A program made the position numbers and the translations under genes. 64,000 nucleotides of DNA from an uncultured Bacteroidales bacterium (lineage in GTDB: Bacteria; Bacteroidota; Bacteroidia; Bacteroidales; F082), in the NCBI GenBank assembly GCA_905236635.1, contig CAJOCJ010000002.1, positions 38,786 to 102,785 on the forward strand. Direction: 5' to 3'. The notes beneath the pieces were generated by a model. That model searched no databases, was not told where the DNA came from, and saw only the letters and a program-made list of their open reading frames with translations. Position 1 is the stretch's first letter. Each line of letters opens with the position of its first letter. Positions 16,923 to 26,747 of this stretch are shown here, one piece after another.

Positions 16923-17812
16923 TAAGCTGTTATTTTACCTTTATACTCTTTTACCCACTTTACGGCATTCACTGGCGAAGTAAAGAAACACAAAAAAGCT
17001 TCCCATGCGGCATGGAGATATTTGTGCATCTTGTAGTACACGAAGAACAGCACGCCGTGATGACGACACAACACTTGCCTCTTTTCCTTGCCCGTAAGTA
17101 GATAAAAGTATTTCTTTTTATTCTTGATCAACATCTTCTGTCCTGCCAATTTCTTGGGGCCAGTAGATACTTGTTCTCCTTCGTGCTGAAAGTTCTTTAT
17201 GAGCGTAACAGGCAGATAACCGAACTTAGGCGTAGCATCCAAGGCTTTCTGCATTAGGATATACTCCTGGCATGATGGAACTATATCAAACCCACCAATC
17301 TTCCGAATGAAGTCGGTTCTGAACATGAATGAATTCGTTCCAGAAATATGATACATCAGATGGCTACGAATTAAGTCGTCATTCGTCATACCTTCCCACA
17401 GATGCTGGTGCCTCTCCGATACTGGAGCACCGGTTTCATATAGGAAGGTCGCACCATCCATTACGCTCACATCCCAGCCGTTTTTCTCCATTGCTTCCAC
17501 CTGAACTTTCAAACGATTAGGCAGATACACATCATCATCATCTAGGAAGGCAATATAGTCGCCTTTTGCTATTTCTATGGCCACATTGCGAGATCCCGCC
17601 CCTCCCAAATTTTTCTTATTCTGAACATAGTGAATTCGCGCGTCGGTGAATCCTCGCATAACTTCCTCTGTCAGTTTACGTTCTTCCGAATCTGAAGGAT
17701 TGTCGTCTACTATAATATACTCGAAATCGGTGTACGTCTGGGCTAATACCGACTCGATAGCATTCTTTAGATACTGATGTCGCTTGTATGTCGGAGTGAT
17801 AACTGTTATCAT
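16922..17812 (-). CDS. Family 2 glycosyltransferase
   Basis: This 296-residue GT-A enzyme has the GT2 opening VITPTYKRHQYLKNAIES, the nucleotide-sugar Asp region EYIIVDDNPSD, and the metal-binding IAFLDDDDVYLPNRLKVQ. A C-terminal amphipathic segment may contact the membrane. It should add one sugar to the lipid-linked repeat unit; donor and acceptor are unknown. The catalytic base region (SGTNSFMFRTDF) is typical for the family. Confidence 0.93.
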   Translation of the reverse strand: MITVITPTYKRHQYLKNAIESVLAQTYTDFEYIIVDDNPSDSEERKLTEEVMRGFTDARIHYVQNKKNLGGAGSRNVAIEIAKGDYIAFLDDDDVYLPNRLKVQVEAMEKNGWDVSVMDGATFLYETGAPVSERHQHLWEGMTNDDLIRSHLMYHISGTNSFMFRTDFIRKIGGFDIVPSCQEYILMQKALDATPKFGYLPVTLIKNFQHEGEQVSTGPKKLAGQKMLIKNKKKYFYLLTGKEKRQVLCRHHGVLFFVYYKMHKYLHAAWEAFLCFFTSPVNAVKWVKEYKGKITA

Positions 17813-17829
17813 AAAAATACTATTATTTG

Positions 17830-18618
17830 TTATTCAATAATGCCTCTAGCCATCGATTCTTGGTATAGAAATGCTTGTAATTTTTTTATTTTTATTAGCT
17901 TTCTAAACGGAAACAATAATTTCACAGCTAATCCTAGCAAAGGCTTGTAAATCATCTGTATATCACAATATGCCTTACGGAACTTGAACTTTTCCTCCAA
18001 GAATGGCTGGATATTCGAATGCTCTGTTATACTCCTAGCGCCATCACAGACATAATTCAATTTGAGCTCTTCCAGATAATATCGGTTCATTTCCAAAATC
18101 AGCCCATACATCGGATAGGTGGATTTGGGGGCATTTGGATTGACACCCATACTTACATAACTACAATAATCACCAATAATACGATTAATTCCAAAACCTT
18201 CTGCCATTCCAGTTTCTTTGTCAACAGCCAGCCAGAAATCCCCATCACCGCTATTTACACGACTTGCCCATTGTTCTCTTGTTACAGACATATTCTGTCC
18301 AAATCTTTCTCTGGATTTGTTGAACAGATCAAAACCCAGTTCATTCATTTCTTCTGGAGAGACCTTCTTGAAATCGTATGTCTTTTGGGACTTCCTTACT
18401 TGATTTCTAACTTTGACCGGAAGCTCGTCTATCCCACCATATACGTCTTTGATGACATACCAAAAAGAAGACGGTTCTTGCTTATCCCAATTATATACAT
18501 TTTTCACAAAGCGCCCTCCCTTTTTTAGAAGATTGCGAGCCTCGTCTTGGGTTATCTTAACTGATTGGTGAGGGATAGTATTCACCCAACCACCTTTATA
18601 AAGACGGAATGCTTCCAT
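17830..18618 (-). CDS. GNAT/FemAB-like acyltransferase
   Basis: This 262-residue soluble protein has the sequence KVRNQVRKSQKTYDFKKV in the middle and FWLAVDKETGMAEGFG later, the layout of GNAT_6/FemAB-type proteins that transfer an acyl or aminoacyl group to sugar or peptide acceptors. Six bases separate it from the next gene, a second GNAT-like protein; the pair may add an amino-acid or acyl decoration to the polymer. Assignment is by overall pattern only, without a diagnostic catalytic residue. Confidence 0.6.
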   Translation of the reverse strand: MEAFRLYKGGWVNTIPHQSVKITQDEARNLLKKGGRFVKNVYNWDKQEPSSFWYVIKDVYGGIDELPVKVRNQVRKSQKTYDFKKVSPEEMNELGFDLFNKSRERFGQNMSVTREQWASRVNSGDGDFWLAVDKETGMAEGFGINRIIGDYCSYVSMGVNPNAPKSTYPMYGLILEMNRYYLEELKLNYVCDGARSITEHSNIQPFLEEKFKFRKAYCDIQMIYKPLLGLAVKLLFPFRKLIKIKKLQAFLYQESMARGIIE

Positions 18619-18624
18619 TTGTTA

Positions 18625-19095
18625 TTATTTGTTTATTACGTATCTACCCCATCGCGTCCTGTACCCGGCAGCGAAAGGCCGAAATCCTGCTTTTTCAACC
18701 CCACGTGTACTTGGGGCATTCTTGGGGCCAACTATCATATAACACCTTTTTTGAGGGTTGTCTTCTACAATCTTACTCAGTAAATACGGATAATAGCCAC
18801 GTCCACGCTCATCTTTCATAGTCACACATGGACCAACATGCAAACCTGTTTTCGGCATAAACTGAAATTGCGGTATCCAAGTTACCACATCTGCCTTGCT
18901 AACAAGCTTGTCCTCTCTCCATAATTGGTACTCCAGATATTTCCCTCCAAAAAGAGTTTCAATAGACCAGAGGAAAGTACGTAGAGAGTTAAAAAGCCTC
19001 GGTTTTACTGTTTTAATGTGTAATTTCTCTTCTGGATATTTAAGAAGCGACCCACACGGAATAACACTATGCTTAAAATAAACTTCTTCTTTCAT
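18625..19095 (-). CDS. GNAT family N-acyltransferase
   Basis: This 156-residue protein carries a GNAT acetyl-CoA motif A (VTMKDERGRGYYPYLLSKI) and a following Asn-rich turn (VGPKNAPSTRGVEKAGF), the usual motif B region. It probably acylates an amino-sugar. It lies directly upstream of the GNAT/FemAB-like gene and 12 bases after a hexapeptide transferase gene in transcription order. Confidence 0.75.
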   Translation of the reverse strand: MKEEVYFKHSVIPCGSLLKYPEEKLHIKTVKPRLFNSLRTFLWSIETLFGGKYLEYQLWREDKLVSKADVVTWIPQFQFMPKTGLHVGPCVTMKDERGRGYYPYLLSKIVEDNPQKRCYMIVGPKNAPSTRGVEKAGFRPFAAGYRTRWGRYVINK

Positions 19096-19107
19096 GCATT
19101 AACTTGT

Positions 19108-19677
19108 TTAAGCTTCTGATTGTTGTACTTTTATCTTCCCGAGAATAACTTTTGCTTCCTTCGGAGCAAAATCCCAATAATGCGAATCATTAAGTCTTTT
19201 TATTGTGTCTTCATCAAAACGATATTTATATATTTTTGCAGGTGACCCGAAAACAATTGCATAAGGAGGAATATCTTTATTTACAAAAGAGTTAGCTCCA
19301 ACAACAGCACCATTTCCAATGGTCACACCTTGTCGAATAATACAATTGGCAGCAATCCATACATCATGTCCTATATACGTAATTCGTCCAGAAATACATT
19401 CATCACTTAATTGAGGAGATGTTGATGCCGCCCAATAAGAATGTTCCTCTCCTCCTATCTGACAAGAAGGAGCTATACAAGTATAATTACCTATATGAAC
19501 ATTGTTAAATATGCCATAACGTCCGATAAAGCACCATTTACCTATCTTACATCCTCTATAAAAACTATTTAACCTGACACGAGATGTCGCACTAACACTA
19601 TTTCGTCTTAATGCAAGGAGGGGCTTTTTCATTAACGAACCCAACCAAATAACTATGTATTTTAAAAAATGTGACAT
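19108..19677 (-). CDS. Hexapeptide-repeat acyltransferase (CatB/antibiotic acetyltransferase type)
   Basis: This 189-residue left-handed beta-helix protein has hexads such as CKIGKWCFIGRYGIFNNVHI and IGNYTCIAPSCQIGG, an inserted loop with a His (GGEEHSYWAASTS), and the cap VTIGNGAVVGANSFVNKDI with GSPAKIYKYRF at the end. The loop His is the likely catalytic base. Role inferred from context: O-acetylation of a glycan residue. Confidence 0.9.
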   Translation of the reverse strand: MSHFLKYIVIWLGSLMKKPLLALRRNSVSATSRVRLNSFYRGCKIGKWCFIGRYGIFNNVHIGNYTCIAPSCQIGGEEHSYWAASTSPQLSDECISGRITYIGHDVWIAANCIIRQGVTIGNGAVVGANSFVNKDIPPYAIVFGSPAKIYKYRFDEDTIKRLNDSHYWDFAPKEAKVILGKIKVQQSEA

Positions 19678-19679
19678 TC

Positions 19680-20771
19680 TTAATAATTTTGTAAATAGTC
19701 GAACAATTCGGGATTCTTGTTTATCGCATATTCTTGAGGCAAGGCTTCCAAAGCCTGAATCTTCTTATTGATATCATCAGCGGTCAATCCGTTGACAAAT
19801 GAGATAATCTCCTGTTTGTCTAACGCATTGATGTGGTATCCTATACCCAATTTTGTAACTTTTTTCGCCAAAAATGTATTTGAACTGACTATAATTGGTG
19901 TGCGGAAGAATATGGCTTCATACATCTTGTTCGGCTCGGCATATTGAGCGTTGATATAGGTCGCATCATATGAAGCTAACACCAAATCAATCTTTTCATA
20001 AATGGACGGCAAATCATCAGGATTTCGGAATTTTCCGTGGAAATGAACATTATCATATTTGTCGCATAGTGATTTTAATTCTTCTCCATACTCAAGTATA
20101 ATTCCATACGCATGGAATTCATGTTGCGGGAAATGCTCAGCAATCGTTGTTGCAAAATTTATTACCGAATTATATCTAAACCCTCCGACAAATGCTATAG
20201 ACAAATGGTTTATATCAAAGTCATGTTTCTGATAGGGCAAATTCATCATTAATGGGTTGACTCTATTCGCTACTACCACAATATTTCCCGGCCTATCATC
20301 TCCAAAATGATAATCTATAAAACCCTCTGATGTCATTACCGTAAGCAATGATTTCTTAATCATTTTCTTATCAATATTACCCAACCACCTCCTTAATAAT
20401 TTGTTTTTCAAGCCCGTATATGGCATGTCGGATTCCTCATATATAAAAGGTCTTCGGCATAACAACCTGGCAGCAAATGCAATATTGAAAAAGAAATAAT
20501 AAAAGATTACGTCTTGCCCCTTGTATTTCCTAAACAGCGGTTTTAACGATTTATAATAAACCTTCAATCGTTCATAGTATGATTGTTTGCGTGAAAAGAC
20601 GCCTATTACTGAAATATTAAAATTCGCAGGCGACGCATATCCTTCTTCGCCTTGCTTTTCAAAGCCATAAACATCAACATCATACCCGTTATCAATAAAC
20701 TCACCTACTCTTTTTAAACAGCGTGTTAGTGTTATATTATTGAGAACAAACACTATCTTCTTTTTTCCCAT
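19680..20771 (-). CDS. Glycosyltransferase (GT-B fold)
   Basis: This roughly 363-residue protein has the start placed at 20771 (MGKKKIVFVLNN), because a longer frame to 20810 would overlap the upstream glycosyltransferase by 29 bases. The N-terminal half has a Rossmann-like GT-B pattern. The C-terminal half has ISFVNG-like and YAEPNKMYEAIFFRTPIIVS segments, where the Glu in EPNKMYE matches the donor-binding E of group 1 transferases. The sugar donor is unknown. Confidence 0.8.
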   Translation of the reverse strand: MGKKKIVFVLNNITLTRCLKRVGEFIDNGYDVDVYGFEKQGEEGYASPANFNISVIGVFSRKQSYYERLKVYYKSLKPLFRKYKGQDVIFYYFFFNIAFAARLLCRRPFIYEESDMPYTGLKNKLLRRWLGNIDKKMIKKSLLTVMTSEGFIDYHFGDDRPGNIVVVANRVNPLMMNLPYQKHDFDINHLSIAFVGGFRYNSVINFATTIAEHFPQHEFHAYGIILEYGEELKSLCDKYDNVHFHGKFRNPDDLPSIYEKIDLVLASYDATYINAQYAEPNKMYEAIFFRTPIIVSSNTFLAKKVTKLGIGYHINALDKQEIISFVNGLTADDINKKIQALEALPQEYAINKNPELFDYLQNY

Positions 20772-20781
20772 ATCTCTTTCT

Positions 20782-21903
20782 TTATACAATTTTTGAACTA
20801 ATAAAGTCAACTATCGCTTGGGCCCGTCTATCAATAGTGAGACTCTCAGCTTTAAGCAATGCTCCTTTAGAAAGATTCTCTCGCAAATCAGTATCGTCTC
20901 GCATAAGCCTGATGGCATTCGCTATTTCGTCTATATCATTAGGATCCACCATGATACTATTTGTTTCATCAAGAACATCCCAATTGAATGGCAAATTACT
21001 ACTTATTATCGGCAGGCCACAAGCCATTGCCTCAACAACAGCATTACAGCAGCCTTCAGCCCGAGTAGGAAGCACAAAACAATCAGCAGCGCCAAGGTAA
21101 ATTGGCACTTGGTCGTGAGGCATTGGCCCCTTAAATAATATCCCGTCGCATTGCGGATCTTGTTCTCCTTTACCAATAAAAATACTCTTAACTCCCCCTG
21201 TGCGATTAATTGCTTCAGCAATGCGCTGTGCACCTTTCCTGTCGTTGAACCAACCAACAAATACCACAATAAACTCATTCTGAGGCAACCCTAACTGCTG
21301 TCTACACTCACTTTTATCACGCTTATGGAACAATTCAACATTAACAGCATTGGGGAATACTCCACACTTTTCGATTGATGTCAATCCAAGCTTAATACTC
21401 TCATCACGATTCTTTGATGATACACATATCACTCCTGACACATATTCTGCAAACTCACGGACATCCAATGGTGCTGCGAACATTTTGCTTATTTCGCTCT
21501 CCCCAGATGCAACGAGCAATGGAATATTGTTCTTCTTTGCAAGTTCGTAACCACAGTAGGCTGCACTCCAAAAATGCCCATAAATCACGTCGGGTTTTGT
21601 ATCAAGTTTTCTAAAAGCTCTTTTGAATGCCCTTTTATGCGCCCATAACGAAAGATTAAACTTTCCTATTTTAAACTTTGAAAAGGACAAATACCCAGGT
21701 CGAATAACTGTGACCTTTCCTTCGCCAACAGCATATTCCTCTTTCGATACAGTCAAACGTTTGTAATGGGAAATGCTGAAAGGAGCCAACACACTACAAT
21801 GAATCCCCTGAGCAGCAATAGCATCTACCAATTGCTTTACGAAAGCATAATCTGACGTATTATGCTTGCTCGGGTATTTATAGGTAATAATACATATATT
21901 CAT
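20782..21903 (-). CDS. Family 4 glycosyltransferase
   Basis: This 373-residue GT-B enzyme shows the N-terminal glycine-poor opening MNICIITYKYPSKHNTSDYA, the linker VFPNAVNVELFHKRDKSECR and the donor site PTRAEGCCNAVVEAMACGLP, a textbook E-x7-E motif. It is a retaining transferase expected to extend the lipid-linked oligosaccharide. It follows the polymerase gene by nine bases. Confidence 0.93.
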   Translation of the reverse strand: MNICIITYKYPSKHNTSDYAFVKQLVDAIAAQGIHCSVLAPFSISHYKRLTVSKEEYAVGEGKVTVIRPGYLSFSKFKIGKFNLSLWAHKRAFKRAFRKLDTKPDVIYGHFWSAAYCGYELAKKNNIPLLVASGESEISKMFAAPLDVREFAEYVSGVICVSSKNRDESIKLGLTSIEKCGVFPNAVNVELFHKRDKSECRQQLGLPQNEFIVVFVGWFNDRKGAQRIAEAINRTGGVKSIFIGKGEQDPQCDGILFKGPMPHDQVPIYLGAADCFVLPTRAEGCCNAVVEAMACGLPIISSNLPFNWDVLDETNSIMVDPNDIDEIANAIRLMRDDTDLRENLSKGALLKAESLTIDRRAQAIVDFISSKIV

Positions 21904-21912
21904 ATTCTATTT

Positions 21913-23121
21913 CTATGTTGAAGTATTTCCTTGTATATTCTTTTGATTGCTTAACCGCCCCATACAATACCCCAGACACATAGTTGCATATATTGACATA
22001 TCGCCATATGACATGGAGAAAAAGGAACGAATAAAATTAGAGATAAGCAATAAACTCATGGCCAAAAAAAGCTCCTCATCATAACGTGATTTTTTAGTAC
22101 TTTTATAAAATCCCATCCAATAAAGAAGATAGACAAGCATACCAAAAACACCTTGATTAAGAGCTAACTCTAACCAGTCATTATGTGCCGATTGCCCAAG
22201 AATTGACAGTGGAGTATAAGCTCCATTGCCAAACAAAAACAACAAAGGATTTGTTTCATTTAAATAATGGTTTACCAAAGTTGCATATATGACATCTCTT
22301 CCACTGGAATCCCCCTCCATTGTCAGTTCAAGGCGTTGATTAAAAAAATCGCTGCTCTCTAATAAATATTGAATCACATAATATCCCGCAATTATAACAA
22401 TAATGCCAAACACTACAACTCGAATTTTTTGGACACTTCTCGAATGTTTAAATGAAACTAGCAGGAACCAAATAATACAAATGACACTTACTAGTATGGC
22501 GCCTCGTTTCATAGACATGAGAATAAAAATCATGGTGTATGAAAGACCAATATATTGTATTATTTTTCTTTTGCCGTAAAACGCCAGTAATGGAATCATT
22601 GCGAGAAATTCATAGCCAAAGTTATTTGTAAACTCTTCACGGTTTGATCCCGCTAACATAGCTTCGGACAATTGTTGTTGATAATGTTGGTAATACTGCA
22701 ATGTCACGCTGACAAAAAAGAACAGGACCCACCTCTTCAAGCTTGTTGCATTTAGCTTACCTTGGCGTGTAAAAACAAAAAACGGATAAATAGGCAACAA
22801 TGAACTCCATATATGAAGCAAATACTTGTACTTTGATACTGTTTCCCCGGAAATGGTCTTATACGTCGTCGGATTAAGAATTAATATTATGCCATAAATT
22901 GTAAACATGGCGACCAACACACACAGACCTTTCATATAAGAAGGCATCTTGTAATTGTTGAGTGTATAAATGAAATAATAAATTGACACTCCCAACAAAA
23001 ACAATAAAATGGCCTGTGAATAAATAGTTCCCGCTCGTCCAAAAACATATGTCTGCAAGCTATAAACAAGCCACAAAAAAATATATATATTACTAAAGTT
23101 AAAAATACTAGTTTTTTTCAT
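21913..23121 (-). CDS. wzy: O-antigen/capsule polymerase-like membrane protein
   Basis: This 402-residue integral membrane protein has about 10-11 hydrophobic segments. The Wzy_C/O-antigen-ligase signature is seen at LGQSAHNDWLELALNQGVFG, with the His-Asn pair conserved. It most likely polymerises repeat units in the periplasm; ligases share the same fold, so a ligase role cannot be excluded. As usual for this family, it is very AT-rich and hydrophobic compared with neighbours. Confidence 0.8.
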   Translation of the reverse strand: MKKTSIFNFSNIYIFLWLVYSLQTYVFGRAGTIYSQAILLFLLGVSIYYFIYTLNNYKMPSYMKGLCVLVAMFTIYGIILILNPTTYKTISGETVSKYKYLLHIWSSLLPIYPFFVFTRQGKLNATSLKRWVLFFFVSVTLQYYQHYQQQLSEAMLAGSNREEFTNNFGYEFLAMIPLLAFYGKRKIIQYIGLSYTMIFILMSMKRGAILVSVICIIWFLLVSFKHSRSVQKIRVVVFGIIVIIAGYYVIQYLLESSDFFNQRLELTMEGDSSGRDVIYATLVNHYLNETNPLLFLFGNGAYTPLSILGQSAHNDWLELALNQGVFGMLVYLLYWMGFYKSTKKSRYDEELFLAMSLLLISNFIRSFFSMSYGDMSIYATMCLGYCMGRLSNQKNIQGNTST

Positions 23122-23142
23122 AATTCAACTTTGTATCATCCA

Positions 23143-24051
23143 TTAATTGCTATTATGGCTGATCATCCCCCCAAACAATTCATCATAGGATTGAGGATCA
23201 AATCCTCCAAAACCACTAGTTGGGAAGAATGTGATTTCACCAAAATACACAACATCTCTGACATTAAAGAAATCTATTCTCGAGAATGGCTTACCTTCAG
23301 CAAGACTCTCAGCCAATTTCCACATTTTTTCATATTGATTCGGCTTTTTAAGACACCCGTCGGCAAATGGCAAATAACGCGGTTCGTGAAACGGTTGATG
23401 CACCCAATTAATGTCAAAAAAATCAACACATTCTTTGTCATTGCGACCAGAAATAACCTGGCAATACTGTGGTTGTCCGTTAAAACAAAAGAATTTATAG
23501 TCGGGCAGGTCATTTGTAACACTATCCGGTTCAATATACTGTTCTGCCAATATTCGACGCGGTACATTTTTATATGGCCATTCACGCAAAGAGCGATATA
23601 TATCCTGTTTAAAACTTTTCTTTAGTTTTATAATAGCCTGTTGTCTATCAAAAGTATCCTTATCTTTACATATCACAACACCTGAACTGCCGCCACCATG
23701 AGTGGTTTTCAGCACAAACTGATTCGGAAGTCTATCCCATTCTATATCTTCAGGCTTATCCCAAACTCCTATAGTTGGGATAATATATTTTTCTCCTATA
23801 ATTCCTGCTACATAATCTTTTACCGTCGATTTATCGACCATCATCGTATATTCTGGTTGACGGTTATACAACTTTAACCACTGCAACTTTTCACTAAATG
23901 TTTTTGGATTTTTCAAATCCAATTTTTTACCCATTTTAAGTCGGTATAGCCATTTGATATATATCTTGTCAGGCACCCATCCTCCATAATGTTGCAACAA
24001 AGAGATGAATAGTACTTTGGGTTTATTGAAATATCGTGATAGAGGTAACAT
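23143..24051 (-). CDS. TupA-like ATP-grasp protein
   Basis: This 302-residue protein has the family opening KNPKTFSEKLQWLKLYNRQP, the ATP-grasp lysine region LPNQFVLKTTHGGGSSGVVI, and the metal/ATP residues around RIDFFNV and FGEITFFP. TupA-like proteins are ATP-grasp ligases frequent in capsule and teichuronopeptide loci, thought to attach amino acids or other carboxylic acids. Here it may amidate a uronic acid made by the Ugd/WecC enzymes; that link is inference. Confidence 0.85.
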   Translation of the reverse strand: MLPLSRYFNKPKVLFISLLQHYGGWVPDKIYIKWLYRLKMGKKLDLKNPKTFSEKLQWLKLYNRQPEYTMMVDKSTVKDYVAGIIGEKYIIPTIGVWDKPEDIEWDRLPNQFVLKTTHGGGSSGVVICKDKDTFDRQQAIIKLKKSFKQDIYRSLREWPYKNVPRRILAEQYIEPDSVTNDLPDYKFFCFNGQPQYCQVISGRNDKECVDFFDINWVHQPFHEPRYLPFADGCLKKPNQYEKMWKLAESLAEGKPFSRIDFFNVRDVVYFGEITFFPTSGFGGFDPQSYDELFGGMISHNSN

Positions 24052-24070
24052 TTTTAATTAATTTAATACT

Positions 24071-25552
24071 CTAATTACTATTATCAGTAACACTTTTGTT
24101 TTTTCTTTTTTTAAAGTAATCTTTAATTATTGACATGTAAATATTAAAAGGCTCTAAATTAAAGAGTTTTGATATAATTACATATAATCCGACAAAAATC
24201 AACGGGTAAACCAGCAATGACAATATTGTTGACAATAACAATACCGTGGATAAATAATACACGCCACAACCCACTATCAATGCTATCAAAAGAAATACAC
24301 CAATATCTTTTAACTGTTTGAAAAAGCCATAATGAATGATTTTTGTATTAACAGCTGCTGCTATCACCCACCAAATAAAACCAGCGGCAGCCAAAGACCA
24401 TGTAATGCCAATAACTCCATATTGAATTCCAATAATTAGTAAAGCAACTCCAATTACTTTTTTTATCAATTGCACCCAGAAATATAAATCGCTTTTGCCT
24501 ATTGCCAAATATATATTTGTATTTATTGCATTTAATGGTATGAACATGGAATAAATACACATAATTCTAAAATACGGGATTGACTCAATCCATTTGTCTG
24601 TAAAAAGAAAAATTACCAGGTCTTTAGCAATAACTATCAATAACACTTGTAGTGGGAAAAACAGATAAGTTGTGCAAAGTATATTCTTTCGAACAGACGA
24701 CTGTAGGACCGCTTTGTTGTCAGATATCTTGGAAAACACAGGGAAAGTAACCCTTGTAACAATTTGGCTTATGGAACTGGATGGAAGTTGGTCGAGTTTT
24801 TTGGCTTGCGAATAGTATCCAAGATCTTTTGCCGTAAAATAGCGTCCAATAACCAAGCCTTGTACGTTCTCATACAAACTGTTAAGCAATCGACTGATTA
24901 ACAACATCGAACCAAAGCCAAACAAGCTCTTAAAAGAGGTCCAACTAAAGACCCAAGAAGGCCTCCACTTGGTTAACACCCACAACAAAATTGCAGTTAT
25001 CAATGCAGCCAAGATATTTTTCACAACCAGCGACCAAACTCCAAATCCTCTATATGCCATAATGATAGCCACGGCAACGCCAATAGACATAGCTATTAGA
25101 TTGATTTTGGCTATCAATTTGAAGTCCAGGTTTTTTGTCAAAATACTTGTTTGAATGACCGAAAAACCATTTATGATCAATACCACACTTGTCGCTCTTA
25201 ATACATCCTTCAAAATTGGCATATGATAATATGCAGCAACATATGGCGAACATATGAAAAGAACTATGAACAGTATGACTGCAACGAATAAATTCCAATA
25301 AAATATAGTAGAAAAGTCGACCTGTGAGGCATCTTTCTTTTGAATAAGCGCAGAACCAAAGCCTCCGTCGATAAAAACCTCAGACAGAGATATAAAAATC
25401 GCCAGCATACCTATACAACCAAAATCATCAGGTATCAACAATCTAGCCAACACCAGATTGCTTACGAAAGATATGGTCATTGTTCCGAAACGCTGTACAG
25501 CATTCCAGAGCATGCTTGATATGGTTTTCTTTTTTAATTGGGAATTATCCAT
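24071..25552 (-). CDS. wzx: Polysaccharide flippase (Wzx, MOP superfamily)
   Basis: This roughly 493-residue membrane protein has 12-14 hydrophobic helices. The start at 25552 (MDNSQLKKKTISSMLWNAVQ) is chosen because it gives the usual short cytoplasmic N-terminus; the longer frame adds seven residues deeper in the upstream gene. The opening resembles WzxC (SNLVLARLLIPDDFGCIGML, FIDGGFGSALIQKKD). It should move undecaprenyl-linked repeat units across the inner membrane. It overlaps the upstream F420-like gene by 8 bp. Confidence 0.9.
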   Translation of the reverse strand: MDNSQLKKKTISSMLWNAVQRFGTMTISFVSNLVLARLLIPDDFGCIGMLAIFISLSEVFIDGGFGSALIQKKDASQVDFSTIFYWNLFVAVILFIVLFICSPYVAAYYHMPILKDVLRATSVVLIINGFSVIQTSILTKNLDFKLIAKINLIAMSIGVAVAIIMAYRGFGVWSLVVKNILAALITAILLWVLTKWRPSWVFSWTSFKSLFGFGSMLLISRLLNSLYENVQGLVIGRYFTAKDLGYYSQAKKLDQLPSSSISQIVTRVTFPVFSKISDNKAVLQSSVRKNILCTTYLFFPLQVLLIVIAKDLVIFLFTDKWIESIPYFRIMCIYSMFIPLNAINTNIYLAIGKSDLYFWVQLIKKVIGVALLIIGIQYGVIGITWSLAAAGFIWWVIAAAVNTKIIHYGFFKQLKDIGVFLLIALIVGCGVYYLSTVLLLSTILSLLVYPLIFVGLYVIISKLFNLEPFNIYMSIIKDYFKKRKNKSVTDNSN

Positions 25553-26747
25553 GACGGAACAAATGCTTAACACGTCTCACAACTGGAAACAGCTGCTTCT
25601 TGATGGCCTTTGTTATTTGTCTTCTTTTATACGGAATATAGATTGAAGGAATTCTGCAAGCGTAGGTTAAGGAATGTGAACTATATGCATTAGCGAACTT
25701 CTTCCTGCCTTTTTTGGGTGAAACTGGTTGATGAAGGGCAATGTTACTGTTTAATATAATTTCCATTGGAATTGTATCCAAAGAACAACATTCAGATATC
25801 AAGCCAATTAAGTATTCTCCTTTTTCTGTTAGTACACTAACTTGCGAAACACCCCATGAATTATAGTGACTCATTCCCGGTCTTGCTGTATGATAATCAC
25901 CAACAATCAAATCTGATATAAGTCCAAAATCTTTATTCTTTGATTTGTATTTACAAACATGACACGATGGACGCTTCAAATATTGGAAAGCCATACCATA
26001 AGTGGTTTTATCAAATCGCTTTAGATAATTACGCCCATTAATAAAATCTGCTTTAATATAGTACGGCTTCCATCCTTTTAATTTATACCTTAGAGAAAAA
26101 TAAGTAATTGTTGAATTATACTTCTTTTCTAAATAGCTACAAAAATCTTTTTGAACTTTAGGGGATGTCGGACCATGGCATATAAGGGAAATCGTGTATA
26201 AATTATCAGAATAATTGCCCACGTAATGGTATACGGCAGACAATTCACACGGCAACCCTATAAACAGGACCTTATTGCCATTTTTTAAATCTGCTAACAC
26301 ATCGGCATATATACTACCTTTTCGAGCTTGTGCATATTTTGAAGTCCTTAACCGTTCAGCATCATCTATTTGTGATACTCTTGTAAAAACTGCTTCTTTG
26401 AAATCATCGGAATACCTCACTCCACAAACAACACCACCAGAATCAATAAACTTTTGACTAATAGCCGTAGCATATCCTCCTGATGCACTATTTTTCAAGT
26501 CTTCTTGTTTCAACGAATACCCTCCAAAACTCTCCTTTATGGTCTGAGATATCCTGCCTGGAGATTTCACAGGACAAACAGAAAGACAGCGCCCACAATT
26601 AATACAACTATTCTCATCATCTATCGACGGATAAAGAAAACCCTCTTCATCACATCGCATTGAGATGATATGTTTAGGACATGATATGGCACAGACTTCA
26701 CATCCGCAACAATCACGTTTTTTCTGGTATAAGTCTTTATTGTTCAT
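25545..26747 (-). CDS. Coenzyme F420 hydrogenase/dehydrogenase beta-subunit-like Fe-S protein
   Basis: This 400-residue protein has two N-terminal 4Fe-4S motifs (CCGCEVCAISCPKHII and CINCGRCLSVCPVK) followed by the FrhB-type flavin domain (SASGGYATAISQKFI, LFIGLPCELSAVYHY, LICHGPTSP). Such proteins recur in capsule and exopolysaccharide loci next to polysaccharide pyruvyltransferases, as here, but their reaction on glycans is not settled. It may reduce or protect a keto-sugar intermediate. It overlaps the upstream pyruvyltransferase gene by 11 bp. Confidence 0.88.
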   Translation of the reverse strand: MNNKDLYQKKRDCCGCEVCAISCPKHIISMRCDEEGFLYPSIDDENSCINCGRCLSVCPVKSPGRISQTIKESFGGYSLKQEDLKNSASGGYATAISQKFIDSGGVVCGVRYSDDFKEAVFTRVSQIDDAERLRTSKYAQARKGSIYADVLADLKNGNKVLFIGLPCELSAVYHYVGNYSDNLYTISLICHGPTSPKVQKDFCSYLEKKYNSTITYFSLRYKLKGWKPYYIKADFINGRNYLKRFDKTTYGMAFQYLKRPSCHVCKYKSKNKDFGLISDLIVGDYHTARPGMSHYNSWGVSQVSVLTEKGEYLIGLISECCSLDTIPMEIILNSNIALHQPVSPKKGRKKFANAYSSHSLTYACRIPSIYIPYKRRQITKAIKKQLFPVVRRVKHLFRHG